NCBI GenBank assembly: GCA_009746045.1
Contig: RPFO01000041.1
Coordinates: 5,209,920 to 5,273,919, forward strand
Direction of reading: 5' to 3'
DNA from: Mesostigma viride
Taxonomy: Eukaryota > Streptophyta > Mesostigmatophyceae > Mesostigmatales > Mesostigmataceae
Length of the DNA: 64,000 nucleotides
Numbering within the stretch: the stretch's first letter is position 1; every line of letters begins with the position of its first letter. The notes under the pieces are model-generated. The model was given only the letters and a program-made list of their open reading frames with translations. It had not been told where the DNA came from and did not search any database. The position numbers were made by a program, and so were the translations under genes. Shown here piece by piece: positions 45,147 to 57,483 of the stretch.

Positions 45147-46736
45147 GGCAACCCCTTCACACCTTAATTCACCCAAGGGGGAGGCCAGGTGCTCCAATGC
45201 AGATTTTATATCTGGGCAACAAGAGGGTGATCTCCAGGTTCAGGATGGCCCCACGTCACCTGGAGAGGTTCAGGTTCCTATGAAGACGTCCTTGACAGCT
45301 GGTGCAGCTGTAAGAATGTCTGACCCCATGCATCCTCGTGCTGGGCACGAGGGTGGACCTCTCATTTTGAGAGAAACCAATGTACAACCACAGAGGGGTG
45401 TGAAGGCCTCTGGTGGTATGCATGTGGTCCCTGCTGGCGGTCCAGGTATTGGGCATGAGCGGGGTGACTCAGGCTCTGAGTCAAATGAGGATGGAAGTCA
45501 GCATGGTGATGCTGGACAACCTGACAGCACAGTCCTGACTGTGCCAGGGACTGCTTCCTCTGTGTACCAGGAGTTGGGTGCCCAGATCCACAACATGTTT
45601 GGGCATGCCACTTCTCTGTCAAACAACTTTGCCTTCCGTATGGGCAAGGCACCCCTTCTCAAGGCGTGCCAGCAAGCTGCCTCACGGTGTAAGTGCCAGT
45701 TGTCCTCCAACAAGCCCAGGAAATCACATGCCAAAGCTCTACCTCAGAGCATTGGTGATCTGCAGTGTGATATCCAACCCATCAGGGGCATGCAACTGTT
45801 GGTGTGCGTTGACAGGTACACAAAGTACAAGGTGCTAGAGCATTTACCTTCTATGAAGAACAGGTACTTGCTGGCTGCCCTGCAGAATGTGAGAGCCAAG
45901 TTTCCTACCACAAGGATCCAGGTGGACATGCAGTTTCAGCATCTCAAGGGTGATCCCACCCTTCCTGAGTTGCTGGTTACACCTAGCTAGGGAGGCTCAT
46001 GGGCAGCAGGGTGCTATAGAGAGGGCAATCCAGGAGGTCAAGAAATTGATCATCTCTGAAGACTGGGTACCCTTGTCTGCACCTGTGCACACTTGTCAGG
46101 AGTGCATGGTTGAGGAACGTGGAGCAGCAGCTGAACAGCAGGGTCAATTTCTACTATGATGGAGTTGCTGTCAGCCCAATGGGTCTATATCATGGCCTGT
46201 GCCCCCCACATGTGCTGGAGGGCTGGAAACATGCTGCACATGTCACCTTTGCCAAGCTGAGGGAGAAGGACCGGGGTTGGAAGATGCTGGAGCCAACAGT
46301 GGGTCAGAGAGTATTAGCTTGGAAGGAACCGAGCCTGTATGGCAAACGTGGTAGCTGGAGTCCTGGGGTGGTTACCCAGGTTGATGAAGCTAGCCACGCA
46401 TGCTTGGTCAGCATGGAGGACGAACCAAAGCATGTACACCGTCTGAGTTGGTCATATGTCAAGCCTAACCTGATGAATGAGGGCAGTCAGGCACAAGGCT
46501 CACAGGATCTGCAGGATTTTCAGGTCCCAGGTGACATCACTGACGCAACGACCACATCTGTTGCAGGGGAATCTGTCAGCCCTGGCCAGGTTGCAGAGGT
46601 ACTTGTTAAACAGGCTGCAAGGTCAACAGCTGGGGAGTCAACTGTCAAGCCCAAGGCTCTAACCAAGCCCAGGGGGACTAGTTTGGCTGGATTGATTGGG
46701 GCTCTGCAAAGGGCCAAGAAGCAGCCCAAGGTAGCC

Positions 46737-47010
46737 AAGCTCAGGTGGCATGGCAATCTGGGGCTGGACACTGCCTTAGAGGTAGACACTAATTCTCAGG
46801 TTTCCATCATTGGGACCAGAGCTGCAGCAGGGTACAGCATGTCTGAGCCCAGCTATCAGTTTGTGTCTGACTTCAGTGGCGGGGTACACGTGAAGGTACT
46901 TGGTGAGGTATCTATTCCTATCCTTGGACAGGACACGGCATTTTGTGTCTTGGAGGGCTATCAGGGACCTGCTCTTCTGGGGCAGAATTTCCTATGCCAG
47001 GATGGGGTAG
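46737..47010 (+). other. Aspartic-protease-like domain between integrase and RT
   Basis: About 90 residues in the 46110-47351 frame. LEVDTNSQVSIIG is the catalytic loop (D-T-N where most have D-T/S-G), GGVHVKVLGEVSIPI the middle strands, and GPALLGQNFLCQDGVVI the ILG-type C-terminal motif. The spacing fits retropepsins. Copia elements normally carry the protease before the integrase. Confidence 0.65.
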
Positions 47011-47609
47011 TGATCACGTCCTCTCTCCTGACTAAGGAAGGGGCTGGTCAGGTTCCACTGATTAATTTCAGGACCACTCACCTATCACGTGCAGTAACCA
47101 GGTCGGTTAAGCGTGTGCAAGTGTGCCAGGGGCAGGAGCCCTTGGTTGATGACCTCATATTGCCAGCTGCTAGTCATCCAAGCAGTTTGGGCATTGGTCC
47201 TCACTCACTTGCTGGACACAGCCCTATCAACTACCAAGGCCTGGTGAAGCTCATGTCCTCTCCCATTATGTGTCCCCAGGTCACACTGGGTCTGATTAAA
47301 TCTGGGGAGGACTGGATCGATCTCCAAGAAATGCGTGGAACCTGTCAATGACCTGCCTCCTGCACGGCGTCTACTCAAGCTCAAGTTTGTCATCAAGATG
47401 AAGGAGGTGGACGGGGTCAAGGTACCACATGTCAGGCCAGTGCTGAATGAGTTCAAGGGTACTGGTGAGTGCACTGCTGAGGAGTTGTATACCCCTGGCA
47501 TGCTGCATGACACTTGGAGGCTGCTGCTGTGTGTATTTCTAGGCCTTCTCAACAAGGGCTTGGACTATGGCTCAGTGGTGGTAGATTTCAAGAGAGCATT
47601 TCTGGAGGG

Positions 47610-49092
47610 CAGTGATGCGCCATACGCCGTATTATACGCCGTATTTAGCGTATTATGCGCGATACGCAAGCGGCGCGTACGAAAATGGGGTACTTTTATA
47701 CGCAACGCGTATTTTTGCGCATTTTTGCGTATTTTCGCGTATTTTTTGGCATATTTTTGGCTTACGAGGTGGGTGCATTTGCTTGCCTAGACTGCGGCGC
47801 GCCGACCTGTAGTAGGAACAAATAATTGCGTGATGAGCTAGCTAGTGTATAATGCAAGAAAGCGTTCGAATCGTGACTTGTGAAGGCGGGAATGTGAAGG
47901 CGGGAAGGCTGAAGACTAAAGACAACAGGTGACACGGTTTCTTTGTCTGCCAGCAACATCAGTGCGTAGCATATCGACATCCAGGCATGGCTGACGCGAG
48001 TGAGGAGTCAATGGAACACAATGATGATGTGCGGCCCGATGAAGAAGAGGCCGCATCCGAAACTGTCTGGACATACATTAGCAAAGAGCGCATCCTCAAG
48101 AACGGGCTGCAGACAAATAACTACTTCATCGGCAACAGGATGACTGATGAGACCCTAAACCGCATGGTCTATGTCTGCCACAACCTGCGTGCCCTGAACA
48201 AGATCAAGGTGTTTGAGGATGATGATGAGTAAATGAGCCCATGCCCTGACCTGTGGTGACGGTTATTGCAGCTGCTTGTCGGGGCCTCGGGGGGAAGCGT
48301 GATGAACATTTTGATTTTGGCCAATTGCCGCGCAGGCTGCTGCCATTTGGGCACCCTACCACATGACATTGTTCAGTTTTCAGGTCGAACTGTAGCTTTG
48401 AGGGGCAGGTTGCATATGCATGATAGCATGTAGTGCACATTGGTAGCCTGCTGCCCTGCATTTCAGGCTTTCGGCCATGTGTAGCCTGTATACGACTATA
48501 CGTGTCCTTGCTTGATGTAGCTGGAATTAATGATGGTGGCCTACCACGAGTAGGAAAGATCCATGTCTTATTTTCAGCATGTCTTATTTTCAGATGGCAC
48601 AATGTTCTTATCACTTCTATATTTGGCAGCTTGGCAGTCGGCCAAGCTCTCTTTAAGTACTATATTTGGAAGACAGTTCTCTGCCGCTTCAATGTATAGA
48701 GTGCATTCATATCTTGAGTTCTACAAATTTATTATCCTTTCCAGTGAGTTGTGAATTGATACGTACTGGTATTGATACTGAGTTGCATGTTGTCTCGATT
48801 TTGAAGAGAAACTATCAAGTTAGACCGTTAGAAACTATGCTTGTATTTCTAGGTAGTGATGACAATGCCAAGGTCATGCTATATATGTCATGTATAGCCA
48901 AAAGGTATGGCAAAAACACCAGCAGACCATGCTTGGTTGCTCAGAATGTTGAAAACCCCTCAAAACCATGCCAAAAAAGGGGTTTTCAACAGTTAGCGTA
49001 CGATTAGCGTATAATACATTATACACCGCGTATTATACATTATACACCTGGGGCCGCGTACGACGCGTATCGCGTAGTATGGCCCATCACTG
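47610..49092 (+). mobile_element. hAT deletion derivative, copy 2, inside the Copia RT
   Basis: 1483 bp with CAGTGATG and CATCACTG ends. It is flanked by 8-bp duplications CTGGAGGG (47602-47609) and CCGGAGGG (49093-49100), one mismatch apart. Removing it and one flank joins the RT frame at FLEG|DADVAQEKW. It shares ends and the N-terminal ORF with copy 1 (37491-38847). Confidence 0.93.
47987..48232 (+). pseudogene. hAT transposase N-to-C fusion remnant
   Basis: An 81-residue ORF. Residues 1-45 (MADASEESMEHND, TVWTYISKERILKN) match copy 1. The end, NRMTDETLNRMVYVCHNLRALNKIKVFED, resembles the C-terminal end of hAT transposases (downstream of the dimerisation domain). Everything between, including the catalytic core, is deleted without breaking the frame. 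Confidence 0.55.
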
Positions 49093-49804
49093 CCGGAGGG
49101 GGATGCAGATGTGGCACAGGAAAAGTGGGAGGGCAAGACGCCTTTCTATGTCAGGGTGCCTGCTGTATGGAAAAGGGACATTCACACTGAGTTCCTGAAA
49201 ATCCTCAAGGGCCTGGAGGGTCTGAGGTCAAGTCCAATAATCTGGAGGGAGACACTCAACCGTTTCCTGAAGGAGCATTGCAACTTGAAGGTTTCTCCTG
49301 TAGACCCCTGTCTGTTTCTGGGGCAATGGGAAGGCCTACCAGTGTATGCTTCGCTGCACGGGGATGACCTGCACCTGCTGGCTCCTACGTCGTGGCTTAA
49401 GCAGTTGATCTCCATCATCAAGTCCAAGTTTCCTCTGGGTAGGGAGCAATGGCAGGTGGAGAATGAGCCTCTGCTGTTTGTGGGCATGGAGGCCACACTG
49501 GTGAAGAAGGGGGGAGAATGGCGTATGCTGCTGGTGGGGGGTAATGATTATCAAGAAACCCTCATTAGCAAGCTTCCTCCAGTCATCACACAGGCAAATA
49601 TGTGTCCTATGGTCAGGGGCATGGTTGCTTGGGTGGCAGGTATTTCCAGGCCAGACCTGATGGTCATAGCCAGGTTACCTGATGACATGCTGATGGAGCT
49701 AGGGTCTGCCAAGGTGGCTGATCAGGTCAGGGCTTCATCTGGCATTCAGTGTTGTCTGCAGTGGATTTATCACAACCCATTTGCATGGAGCTGTATGTGG
49801 ATAG

Positions 49805-50539
49805 TGTAACAGAATAAAATGGTGGCCTCTGCTGCACTAAATGCACAGATCTTTTACCTCCTGTCATTAAAGACAGAACGGACTTATCAAACCCCAAGAG
49901 ACAGGGGAGATTCCTAGCACTCTCCAGGAATCGTAGAGGGTGGTCGTTTCCCGTCTAGAGGCCATTCCTACGAGACGGTACTTACGCGGTAGAGAGCGGT
50001 GGTCCCCTTTTGGTCGGGCGTCTCTCTGCTTGTTCATACAGACACAAGACTTCCTGTCTATCGGATATGGCTGTCCAATAACAGGGCCTGAAGTGAGCAT
50101 GTTTGGTTATTACAGTAGAAATAACTTCACATAATTGGGGGTATCCGCGTGATGGCTATGGTGACAAACAGGCAAAGCTTATGTCCCCGCCGACACAGAG
50201 GAGTCCAACGCAATCCTACAGGTCTCAGCCAATCAGAGCACAGATGAACCGGTAAGGTTCTCTCTCTATATGCTTTACACCCCTAACTTACGAAAGATAC
50301 TAACTGACATCAGTCAGATTACACATAGATTCCAAGGTACTGTCCCGTACCGTCCAGGGCCCAACACAAAGGACCATCAAAAGGGCACTCCGCATATAAG
50401 TCCCAAAAAGTCAAGTCAGGCCAGGAATCATTACACTTTGGCCGTACAAAAGACTCAGCCATTTACACTGAACGCTGAACTCCAAGTTCACGTCCACTTG
50501 GATGTAACAGTATACACACTGTCAGAAAATACTGTTACA
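49805..50539 (-). repeat. Left LTR (3' LTR in element orientation)
   Basis: Ends TGTAACAG/CTGTTACA. It differs from the right LTR at GCTGCACT against GCTCCACT and AAAAGGGC against AAAATGGC. Confidence 0.95.
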
Positions 50540-51456
50540 TTCCTCCCCCCAAGAACAGAGCTACCAGCTCTGCCAAACAGACCAGTCGCATGACTGCCAG
50601 CATCCCCACAGGCCTCAAGTCTCCGCCAACACGGCATCATTGACCCTGCAAGGATCTGAGTCTATGGACAAAGGAAATGGGTCTGCAAATCACAGGCTGG
50701 CCGCATGACCCAGTTATCCCTCCAGGCCTTAAGTCTCGACCACAAAGGCGTCATCAACCCTCTTGGGAACTGAGTTCATGGGCAAGACTCACAGCCTGAA
50801 CACATAACACACATCCTATCTGGGGAGGAAGTTGTCACACTACCACAAAACTCAAAAACACAGAAAAAACACAAAATAAAACCCAAAATATACTTAAAAC
50901 CAACTACTGTCTTCTCCTGGGGCTCCAGCCAGAGAAAAGACGAACTGGTACTGGGCTCATCCTGCAACTCATGACAGAGAAAAGACCCTAGTACCATCCA
51001 AGTACAACGTCATCACAACTGGTATCAAACAAGGCAGGTGAAAGGAACAGCCGCCTTAAAGCTGAAGACTGAAAAAGTCTTGAAACAGGACTGGAACTGG
51101 AACTTGGAACTGGAAATAGCAACTGGAAGCAGATCTGGAATTGGAAAAACAACTGGAACTGGATATGCTGGTACAGGAAGTGTCTTCTAAAGAAAGGCAC
51201 GTATGGCCTCAAAAGACACATAAGCAGAGAATAAGGAACCACAGTGTTGAGAGGGCTCACTCATGGAATCCGCCATGCCCATCACAGTAAGCATCATAAC
51301 AGATTCTCTCTGCCTATCCCACTAGCAACAAAGACTGTGCCATATCTGCACATCCCAAACTGGATCCATAGAAAGTAGGTAGACTGCACCAAGTCCACGC
51401 GTCCAAGACAAGGTCTCCCACAACTGGATCAGTGCAAGCACGTAGTAAAACTGATC

Positions 51457-51560
51457 TCCAAAATCTGGCCACCCCAGATTCTCCAACCCATCCAAATCTG
51501 GCCACTCCAGATTTTCCATCCCATGCAAATCTGGCCACTCCAGATTCTCCATCCGAGGTC
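51457..51560. repeat. 33-bp tandem repeat, three copies
   Basis: Units contain AAATCTGGCCACNCCAGATT and then a CTCCANCCCATC-like spacer. Confidence 0.85.
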
Positions 51561-53796
51561 CACATTCTGGATTGCAGGTCAAACACTGGATCGGCTCCAA
51601 GAAGGAAAACTGCAGCAGGAAGACGTCTCTGGATGTCAACCACTGGAAGCAGAACTTGCTGACCAAAGCACGCTGACCACAGCTTTAATGTAGACCAGAG
51701 GCCCAGAACTGAAAGACAGAAATGTCCTTAAGGCCCTCAGTCAGGTGACCACAGCAAATCTGCCATGAAGGCACAGGTCACCAGGACAGAATGGGATCTA
51801 TGAGGTAACAAAAGAAGAAACTGAAAATCCCAATCAGTTTCATAGGCAAATAGTGATGTCCATCTGCCATAGACCTCATAGATCTCCTCCCCTCTAAGAC
51901 AAGACGCAGGGGGCTAGGGTGAGGGAAAGCCTGCGGCCACATCTCAACCCACAAACAAGTGGCCCTAAATGAACAAGGCACACGCATCAGTCTCTCTCAA
52001 CTGGAATGGTGAGAGCAACCAACGATCTTGGAACGACTCAGGTCACCCAAGACCGCGACCATCATCAAGGCTCAATGCATCACTCAGTGCCAAGAGTGAG
52101 TGACACCTTAGACCAAGGAAATTCAGCACATCATTGATCATGCAGAGCCATGGTCCAATTACTCAACAGCTGGTAAACTGGAGACAACCAGCCATACGTA
52201 AGCGTATTCATTCATCTGGCCGCCTCGGGTAAACTGGAAACAACCAGAAGGCACTGGCCAAACAGAGGTACTGTCTCTGCATGGTGAACTGGATAACACC
52301 AGCAGACAAACTCGTTCCCAAATCTGCCACTGATTAACTGGATGCAATCAGCAGGCATACTGCCAACAATCTGCCAACGGCGTGGTCACAGGACAGTCAT
52401 GGGTTAGTCACAGGAAGGGGGATGGGGCCAGCCAACCCTGTCAAGGTGTAGGGGTGAGGGCATCTCAAACCCACAAGACAACAAGGTCAGACAGGCTCCC
52501 TCCATAAGATGTTCCTGTGAGACCACACAACATGGATTAATCCTTGACAGCCATAAGGTTGCAGATTGATGTCAAGCAGCGGGTAAGGCTGACGAGGTCA
52601 ACACAAAGAGAGCTCACAGCTCCTAGGTTAAGACTCTCAGCAACAGTATCACAACCCATCCTAGGTACAAAAATTGTCCATTGATCCAGAACGCTGTTGT
52701 ACTGTGGGCAGCTCAAGGGCGGAAGGGTCCGTCAGCATAGAGAAATACTCAAGAGCTGTAGCAAGACCCCTTGCATCATGTACAACTGAAGGTGAGTGAG
52801 TAGGCACTCAGGGTACAGATGCCAGCATACTGTTGTACCCAATTAAAACTCTATCAGAGAGAGGCTCTCAGACAGACATGAGAGGATACCACAAAGTCCA
52901 CTCATGGGAGGCAGCAAGATAGACAAAGAAATGAACAGAGGTGAGAGGTGAGATCTTCCCAAGACAAGGATTAGCAAGCAAGGAAAGATCAGAAGGGGGT
53001 CAAGAGGACAGTGACAAGGATCAATAACAAAGGCAAGCAATTGACAAGCAGTGCGGAGTTTGAGCAACAAAAGCCACCGGTAAACTCCACACTTAATGAA
53101 TGCTCGTCTGCATCCCTGTTATGATAGCCACAAAACGTCCTTGACACACCCTAGCAACTCTGTTCATGATGTCCACTGCTCCAAAAGATGCACACCATTA
53201 GGCCACTCCATAGGCCGTGCGAATACTCAAAGCTCTCATAACGGTGAGAACTGAAGAAGATGAGTACTCTAGGTATGCACACAGTCTGTATACCTGGTGC
53301 ACTGGAGTCACAGACTGCACGCGGAGAGAGAGAGAGCTTGAAAACAGGGAATCACATGAGAAGTATGACTCCCACTGTTTCTGACCATATGAACTTCATC
53401 AGTAGTCAGCAGACAGCTAACAAGAAAGGCTTACATGCAGAGAAAGCCCAAGTGATTGAAGTCCAGGTCACTGAGGAAAAAGCAAAATAAGTAAAACTCA
53501 GCCATGGCGTACTGGCACATCATTTACCCTCAGGCAAGCTCTTATAAGACTGCAAACAACCAAAACCTCGTGGGGATTCTGGTATATCCAACACTGGGAC
53601 AGATGCTAGTGACTGCTTTCATGACTGAAAAACAACTGTCACGCATCTATCAACCAACTGTACATCTTTCCATAATAAGGCAACCAGGGGCAACTGTATA
53701 GACGTCATCCATGATAAGCACAACGTCTACACCATCCCAATGGCCACAAGAAAGATGTAAACCTGAGTGACTGACGTAAGAGTTAGGCACTTGGAA

Positions 53797-54013
53797 TCTA
53801 CAGGCAGCCCTGGCAGGGTTAGGAGAGAAGCAAATTATTTTCTCCCAACAGGCAGCCCAAAACTGGTACAGAAAATACCGGCAGCCTTGGCAGGGTTAGG
53901 AGACAAACAAACTAAATTCTCCCAACAGGCGGCCTAAAACTAGAACTAAACAGTACAGGCAACCTTGGCAGGGTCAGGAGACAAACAAACTGTTTCTCCC
54001 AACAGGTGGCCTA
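53797..54013. repeat. Approximately 80-bp tandem repeat, three copies
   Basis: Each unit has a TTGGCAGGGTTAGGAGA-like block and TTCTCCCAACAGG. Confidence 0.85.
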
Positions 54014-55973
54014 TAATACTATATAATACTGTATGGCCTAAATCAGGTGACAGGGAGACTGTTAGTGGCTCCCCTAAGCAGCAGGTCTTAACCAAGACAC
54101 AGGGTGACAAGAGTCAACAGTCACAGCCCACGTGTCTAGGACAAGCCAGCTATAAAACTATGACTACAGCAGATTGCTAAAAGGCACTATTGCCAACCTG
54201 AGTCATCAAGGGCAGACGTAAAGTACGTCCTATGCAGCGAACTTGATGACCATACTCCTTATGGGACCCAGTGAACAAGCATCCTTTCTACTAAAAAAAG
54301 AAGAAAAGGAAAGACTTGACACTGCCCATTACAATGTTCTCAGCAGTGAACAAAATAGCTAGTTCACGCAATCAAGGCACCTATGTGTGCAAGACCAGAG
54401 AACATGGCAGGGATGCACCCAAGGAGGCACTGCAGAAGCATGCACTCAAAAGAGGCACCGCAGTAGCTACCTACAGCTGCAAGATGTCTATGCAACTGAA
54501 GAGGTGCACGTCATACTATCTATAGAGTGCAGTACTCTATCACATCTACAGAGGCAAGCCAAGCCATAGATGCAATAGAGCACACCATCCATAGATAATA
54601 CAAGTGCCCGTGACTACCCAGGACAGGGGTACAAGTTTCAGCCTGCACCAAGAAATAACATTGAATGCTGGCTGACCCAAGTCCTGGTTGTATTCTAAAT
54701 AAACTACTGACTATCAAAACCATCCTGGAATAGATAGCCTTTCTATTACTAACTATAGCTGTGTGCTGGTACGTGCCAGAACCATGCACAAGGTGTCTGG
54801 TCAGATCCACACCCTCCCAGAAAATTTTTACGGTGGGTGAGACCCTACAATGTACCAGATACACTACTAGAGGGCAGTGACAGGCACCAATCAAAACATT
54901 TACTCCACGCAAGCCTATGGTGAGTGCTAAAAGCTCAGACTCACACAGCAATGCTAAAACAGCATCACAGGCATGGAATAATGGAATGATGGGAACAACT
55001 AGGTTGTTCTCCTCCCACCCTATGGGGGAAGAAGCCAGCACTCCCTAACTAGGCACGCAGGTGTTAGGCACAACACCGTCAAGGTGTCAGCAGTATTACA
55101 GCACACCTTAAGAGACATGGGACTGTCACCCTTTTTACAAGCCATGACTAGAACAGGGAAAAGACCTTCCTCCAAACTGCTTACAGGACTGGGTCTTCTC
55201 CATTCTAGCATCATGGTGATGAACAGAAAGAAAAATGTCTCATCCCCTAGGCATCTCTTCTGCAACCAAAAGAGATCACCAGGTGCCCACCTGCTTTTCA
55301 AGATGTTGGCCTAGCAGATGCCGTTGCAGCAGACGACGCTGTCGCCACAACCAGAAGTCGCTGCTACAGCCAAACGGCGGCGCTAGAGCGAAAGGTTGTT
55401 GCCGAAACATGAAGATGTTGTCAATAAAACTGGCAGATGTAGTCGTTGAAAAGAAGGCATTGGCACGACTGGAAGAAGTCGTTGCCACCACCACACTGTG
55501 TCGGCTGATTGTTGTTGTTGTGTAGAGCTCGTTGCCGTTTCAGCGGGTCGGGCAGATTGACGCAGTGTCGAATAGGCGACAGCAGCAGAATCACTTGAGT
55601 TGGCTGGTCTGGTGCGTTAGCCTGGGCTCAGGAAAATGTGGTCTGGCTCGGCTTGTTCGTGAGAACGTCCCATGCCAGACCCATAGCCTATTCCGCAACA
55701 CAGACTGCAAAAAGAAATTCGCTGCCCAGTGAAGAATGCACTCTATACAGTTCAGCAGGGTTGGTGAAACCGCCAAGTGACTGGCCGCTGAGCTAGATAG
55801 AAAGCTTTCTTCTAAATGTCTCAAGCAGGACGAATGCTATCGTTCTTGTTCTTCCCTCGGTAGAAAAAACTTTGGTAGGCGGAAATGGTTGATGTATACT
55901 GAAAGAGTCAGTACACGGAAACTCGTCCCATGCTTTGATAAGTCTGTTCAGAGGTCAAACCTCCGATTACCAA

Positions 55974-56708
55974 TGTAACAGAATAAAATGGTGGCCTCTG
56001 CTCCACTAAATGCACAGATCTTTTACCTCCTGTCATTAAAGACAGAACGGACTTATCAAACCCCAAGAGACAGGGGAGATTCCTAGCACTCTCCAGGAAT
56101 CGTAGAGGGTGGTCGTTTCCCGTCTAGAGGCCATTCCTACGAGACGGTACTTACGCGGTAGAGAGCGGTGGTCCCCTTTTGGTCGGGCGTCTCTCTGCTT
56201 GTTCATACAGACACAAGACTTCCTGTCTATCGGATATGGCTGTCCAATAACAGGGCCTGAAGTGAGCATGTTTGGTTATTACAGTAGAAATAACTTCACA
56301 TAATTGGGGGTATCCGCGTGATGGCTATGGTGACAAACAGGCAAAGCTTATGTCCCCGCCGACACAGAGGAGTCCAACGCAATCCTACAGGTCTCAGCCA
56401 ATCAGAGCACAGATGAACCGGTAAGGTTCTCTCTCTATATGCTTTACACCCCTAACTTACGAAAGATACTAACTGACATCAGTCAGATTACACATAGATT
56501 CCAAGGTACTGTCCCGTACCGTCCAGGGCCCAACACAAAGGACCATCAAAATGGCACTCCGCATATAAGTCCCAAAAAGTCAAGTCAGGCCAGGAATCAT
56601 TACACTTTGGCCGTACAAAAGACTCAGCCATTTACACTGAACGCTGAACTCCAAGTTCACGTCCACTTGGATGTAACAGTATACACACTGTCAGAAAATA
56701 CTGTTACA
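55974..56708 (-). repeat. Right LTR (5' LTR in element orientation)
   Basis: 735 bp, 99.7% identical to the left LTR. Confidence 0.95.
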
Positions 56709-57182
56709 GATAGCTCAATGGACAGCAGGCAGGTCTCCAAGGTCAGGGGCAGGGCTGCAGGGCTCTTTGTGCTCAGACAGGAAGGCCTGGGGAGTTTGGT
56801 GAGCTGGTTTAGTCGCCTGCACAAACGGGTGGCTGTCAGCAGTGATGTGGCAGAATGTAGGGCTATTTGTGAAGGCATTCACACAAGCCTTTATCTGAAG
56901 GAGTTACTTCATCAGATGACTTCTAACACTCCTTGGCCACTTCAGGTTATCACTCTTCTCAAAACAGACTCCATGGGGATGGTGCAGTTTGTGCACAGGC
57001 AGATGGCCAGAAGTAGGGACTTGGATTATCTCCTTCTTAAGGAATTGTCCTCCTTGGCCAATATTGAGCATATCCCTGGGGTTGACAATCCTGCTGATGC
57101 TTTGACCAAGCTAGTGCAGAAGGCAGCAGTGCAGTACAAGGTTCTTCAGTCTCTGATGGACCCATCTCAGCAAGCTGTCTAA

Positions 57183-57483
57183 GCTGGTGCCTGGTTATAG
57201 GGCATTGGAGAAGCAGATTGTGTGGTAGTGTCAGCATTGTGACTGGCATAATACCTGTATTTTAGTCTGTACTAAGGCTCATGGACCATGGTACACTCAC
57301 TCTGATCATAATCAGGATGCCGCCAGGTTTTGGCTGGGGTTCATGCTGTTGACTACACAAGGTCGACAGGTCCATTACAGACCATGTATTCTATTTTAAA
57401 AGATATGTATATTTGTACATACTTCTCACAATGGTCTGGGAACCGTCCTACTGGGGTTTATAGGGCGGGGTTCGATTCCCTGG
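57183..57483. other. 3' part of the Copia element or its flank
   Basis: No gene. It ends with GGCGGGGTTCGATTCCCTGG (57463-57482), a T-arm-like sequence with a five-pair stem and a GGTTCGATTCC B box, directly before the next LTR. No full tRNA is visible. Confidence 0.4.

Larger units (their letters stand above)
50540..55973 (-). other. Interior of the minus-strand LTR element
   Basis: There are no long ORFs. The longest minus ORF, 54520-55041 (173 codons), has a segment vaguely like a decayed RNase H (LLCESELLALTIGL...YLVHCRVSP), not firm. Short tandem repeats are common: an ATCTGGCCACTCCAGATT unit (51457-51560), a roughly 55-bp GGTAAACTGGA..CAACCAGC unit (52160-52365) and an 80-bp CAGCC.TGGCAGGGTTAGGAGA unit (53797-54013). 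Confidence 0.55.
49805..56708 (-). mobile_element. LTR retrotransposon in the Copia RNase H region (minus orientation)
   Basis: Two 735-bp LTRs (49805-50539 and 55974-56708) begin TGTAACAG and end CTGTTACA. I count two mismatches (about 99.7% identity). A perfect 5-bp duplication GATAG flanks the element (49800-49804 and 56709-56713). Minus orientation is shown by the primer-binding-like TTGGTAATCGGAGG just inside the right LTR and the purine tract GGGGGGAGGAA just inside the left LTR. The 5.4-kb interior has no ORF longer than about 175 codons, so the element looks non-autonomous or badly decayed despite its young LTRs. Confidence 0.92.
45280..57182 (+). pseudogene. Copia-like pol: integrase, protease-like, RT, RNase H; broken by two insertions
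   Basis: Integrase (45580-46480): H-x4-H (HNMFGH) and a Cys cluster, a core with DIQPIRGMQLLVCVDRYTK and QQGAIERAIQEVKK, and a C-terminal VGQRVLAWKEPSLYGKRGSW barrel. Frames change at about 45985 and 46115. A retropepsin-like domain follows at about 46740-47010 (VDTNSQVSII and ALLGQNFL). RT starts at 47335 (LKFVIKMKEVDG, VVVDFKRAFLEG), is cut by hAT copy 2, and resumes at 49101 with LKGLEGLRSSPIIW and a catalytic HGDDLHLL (about 49357) in place of YVDD. RNase H begins MELYVDS at about 49788, is cut by the LTR element at 49804, and resumes at 56709 through SSDVAECRAICEGIH and HIPGVDNPADALTKL, with a stop at 57182. Two insertions and several frameshifts make it non-functional. Confidence 0.85.

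Noticed and set aside
54520-55041. A 173-codon minus ORF as a true RNase H gene
   Set aside because: Resemblance is weak, expected catalytic Asp residues are not evident, and flanking domains are missing.
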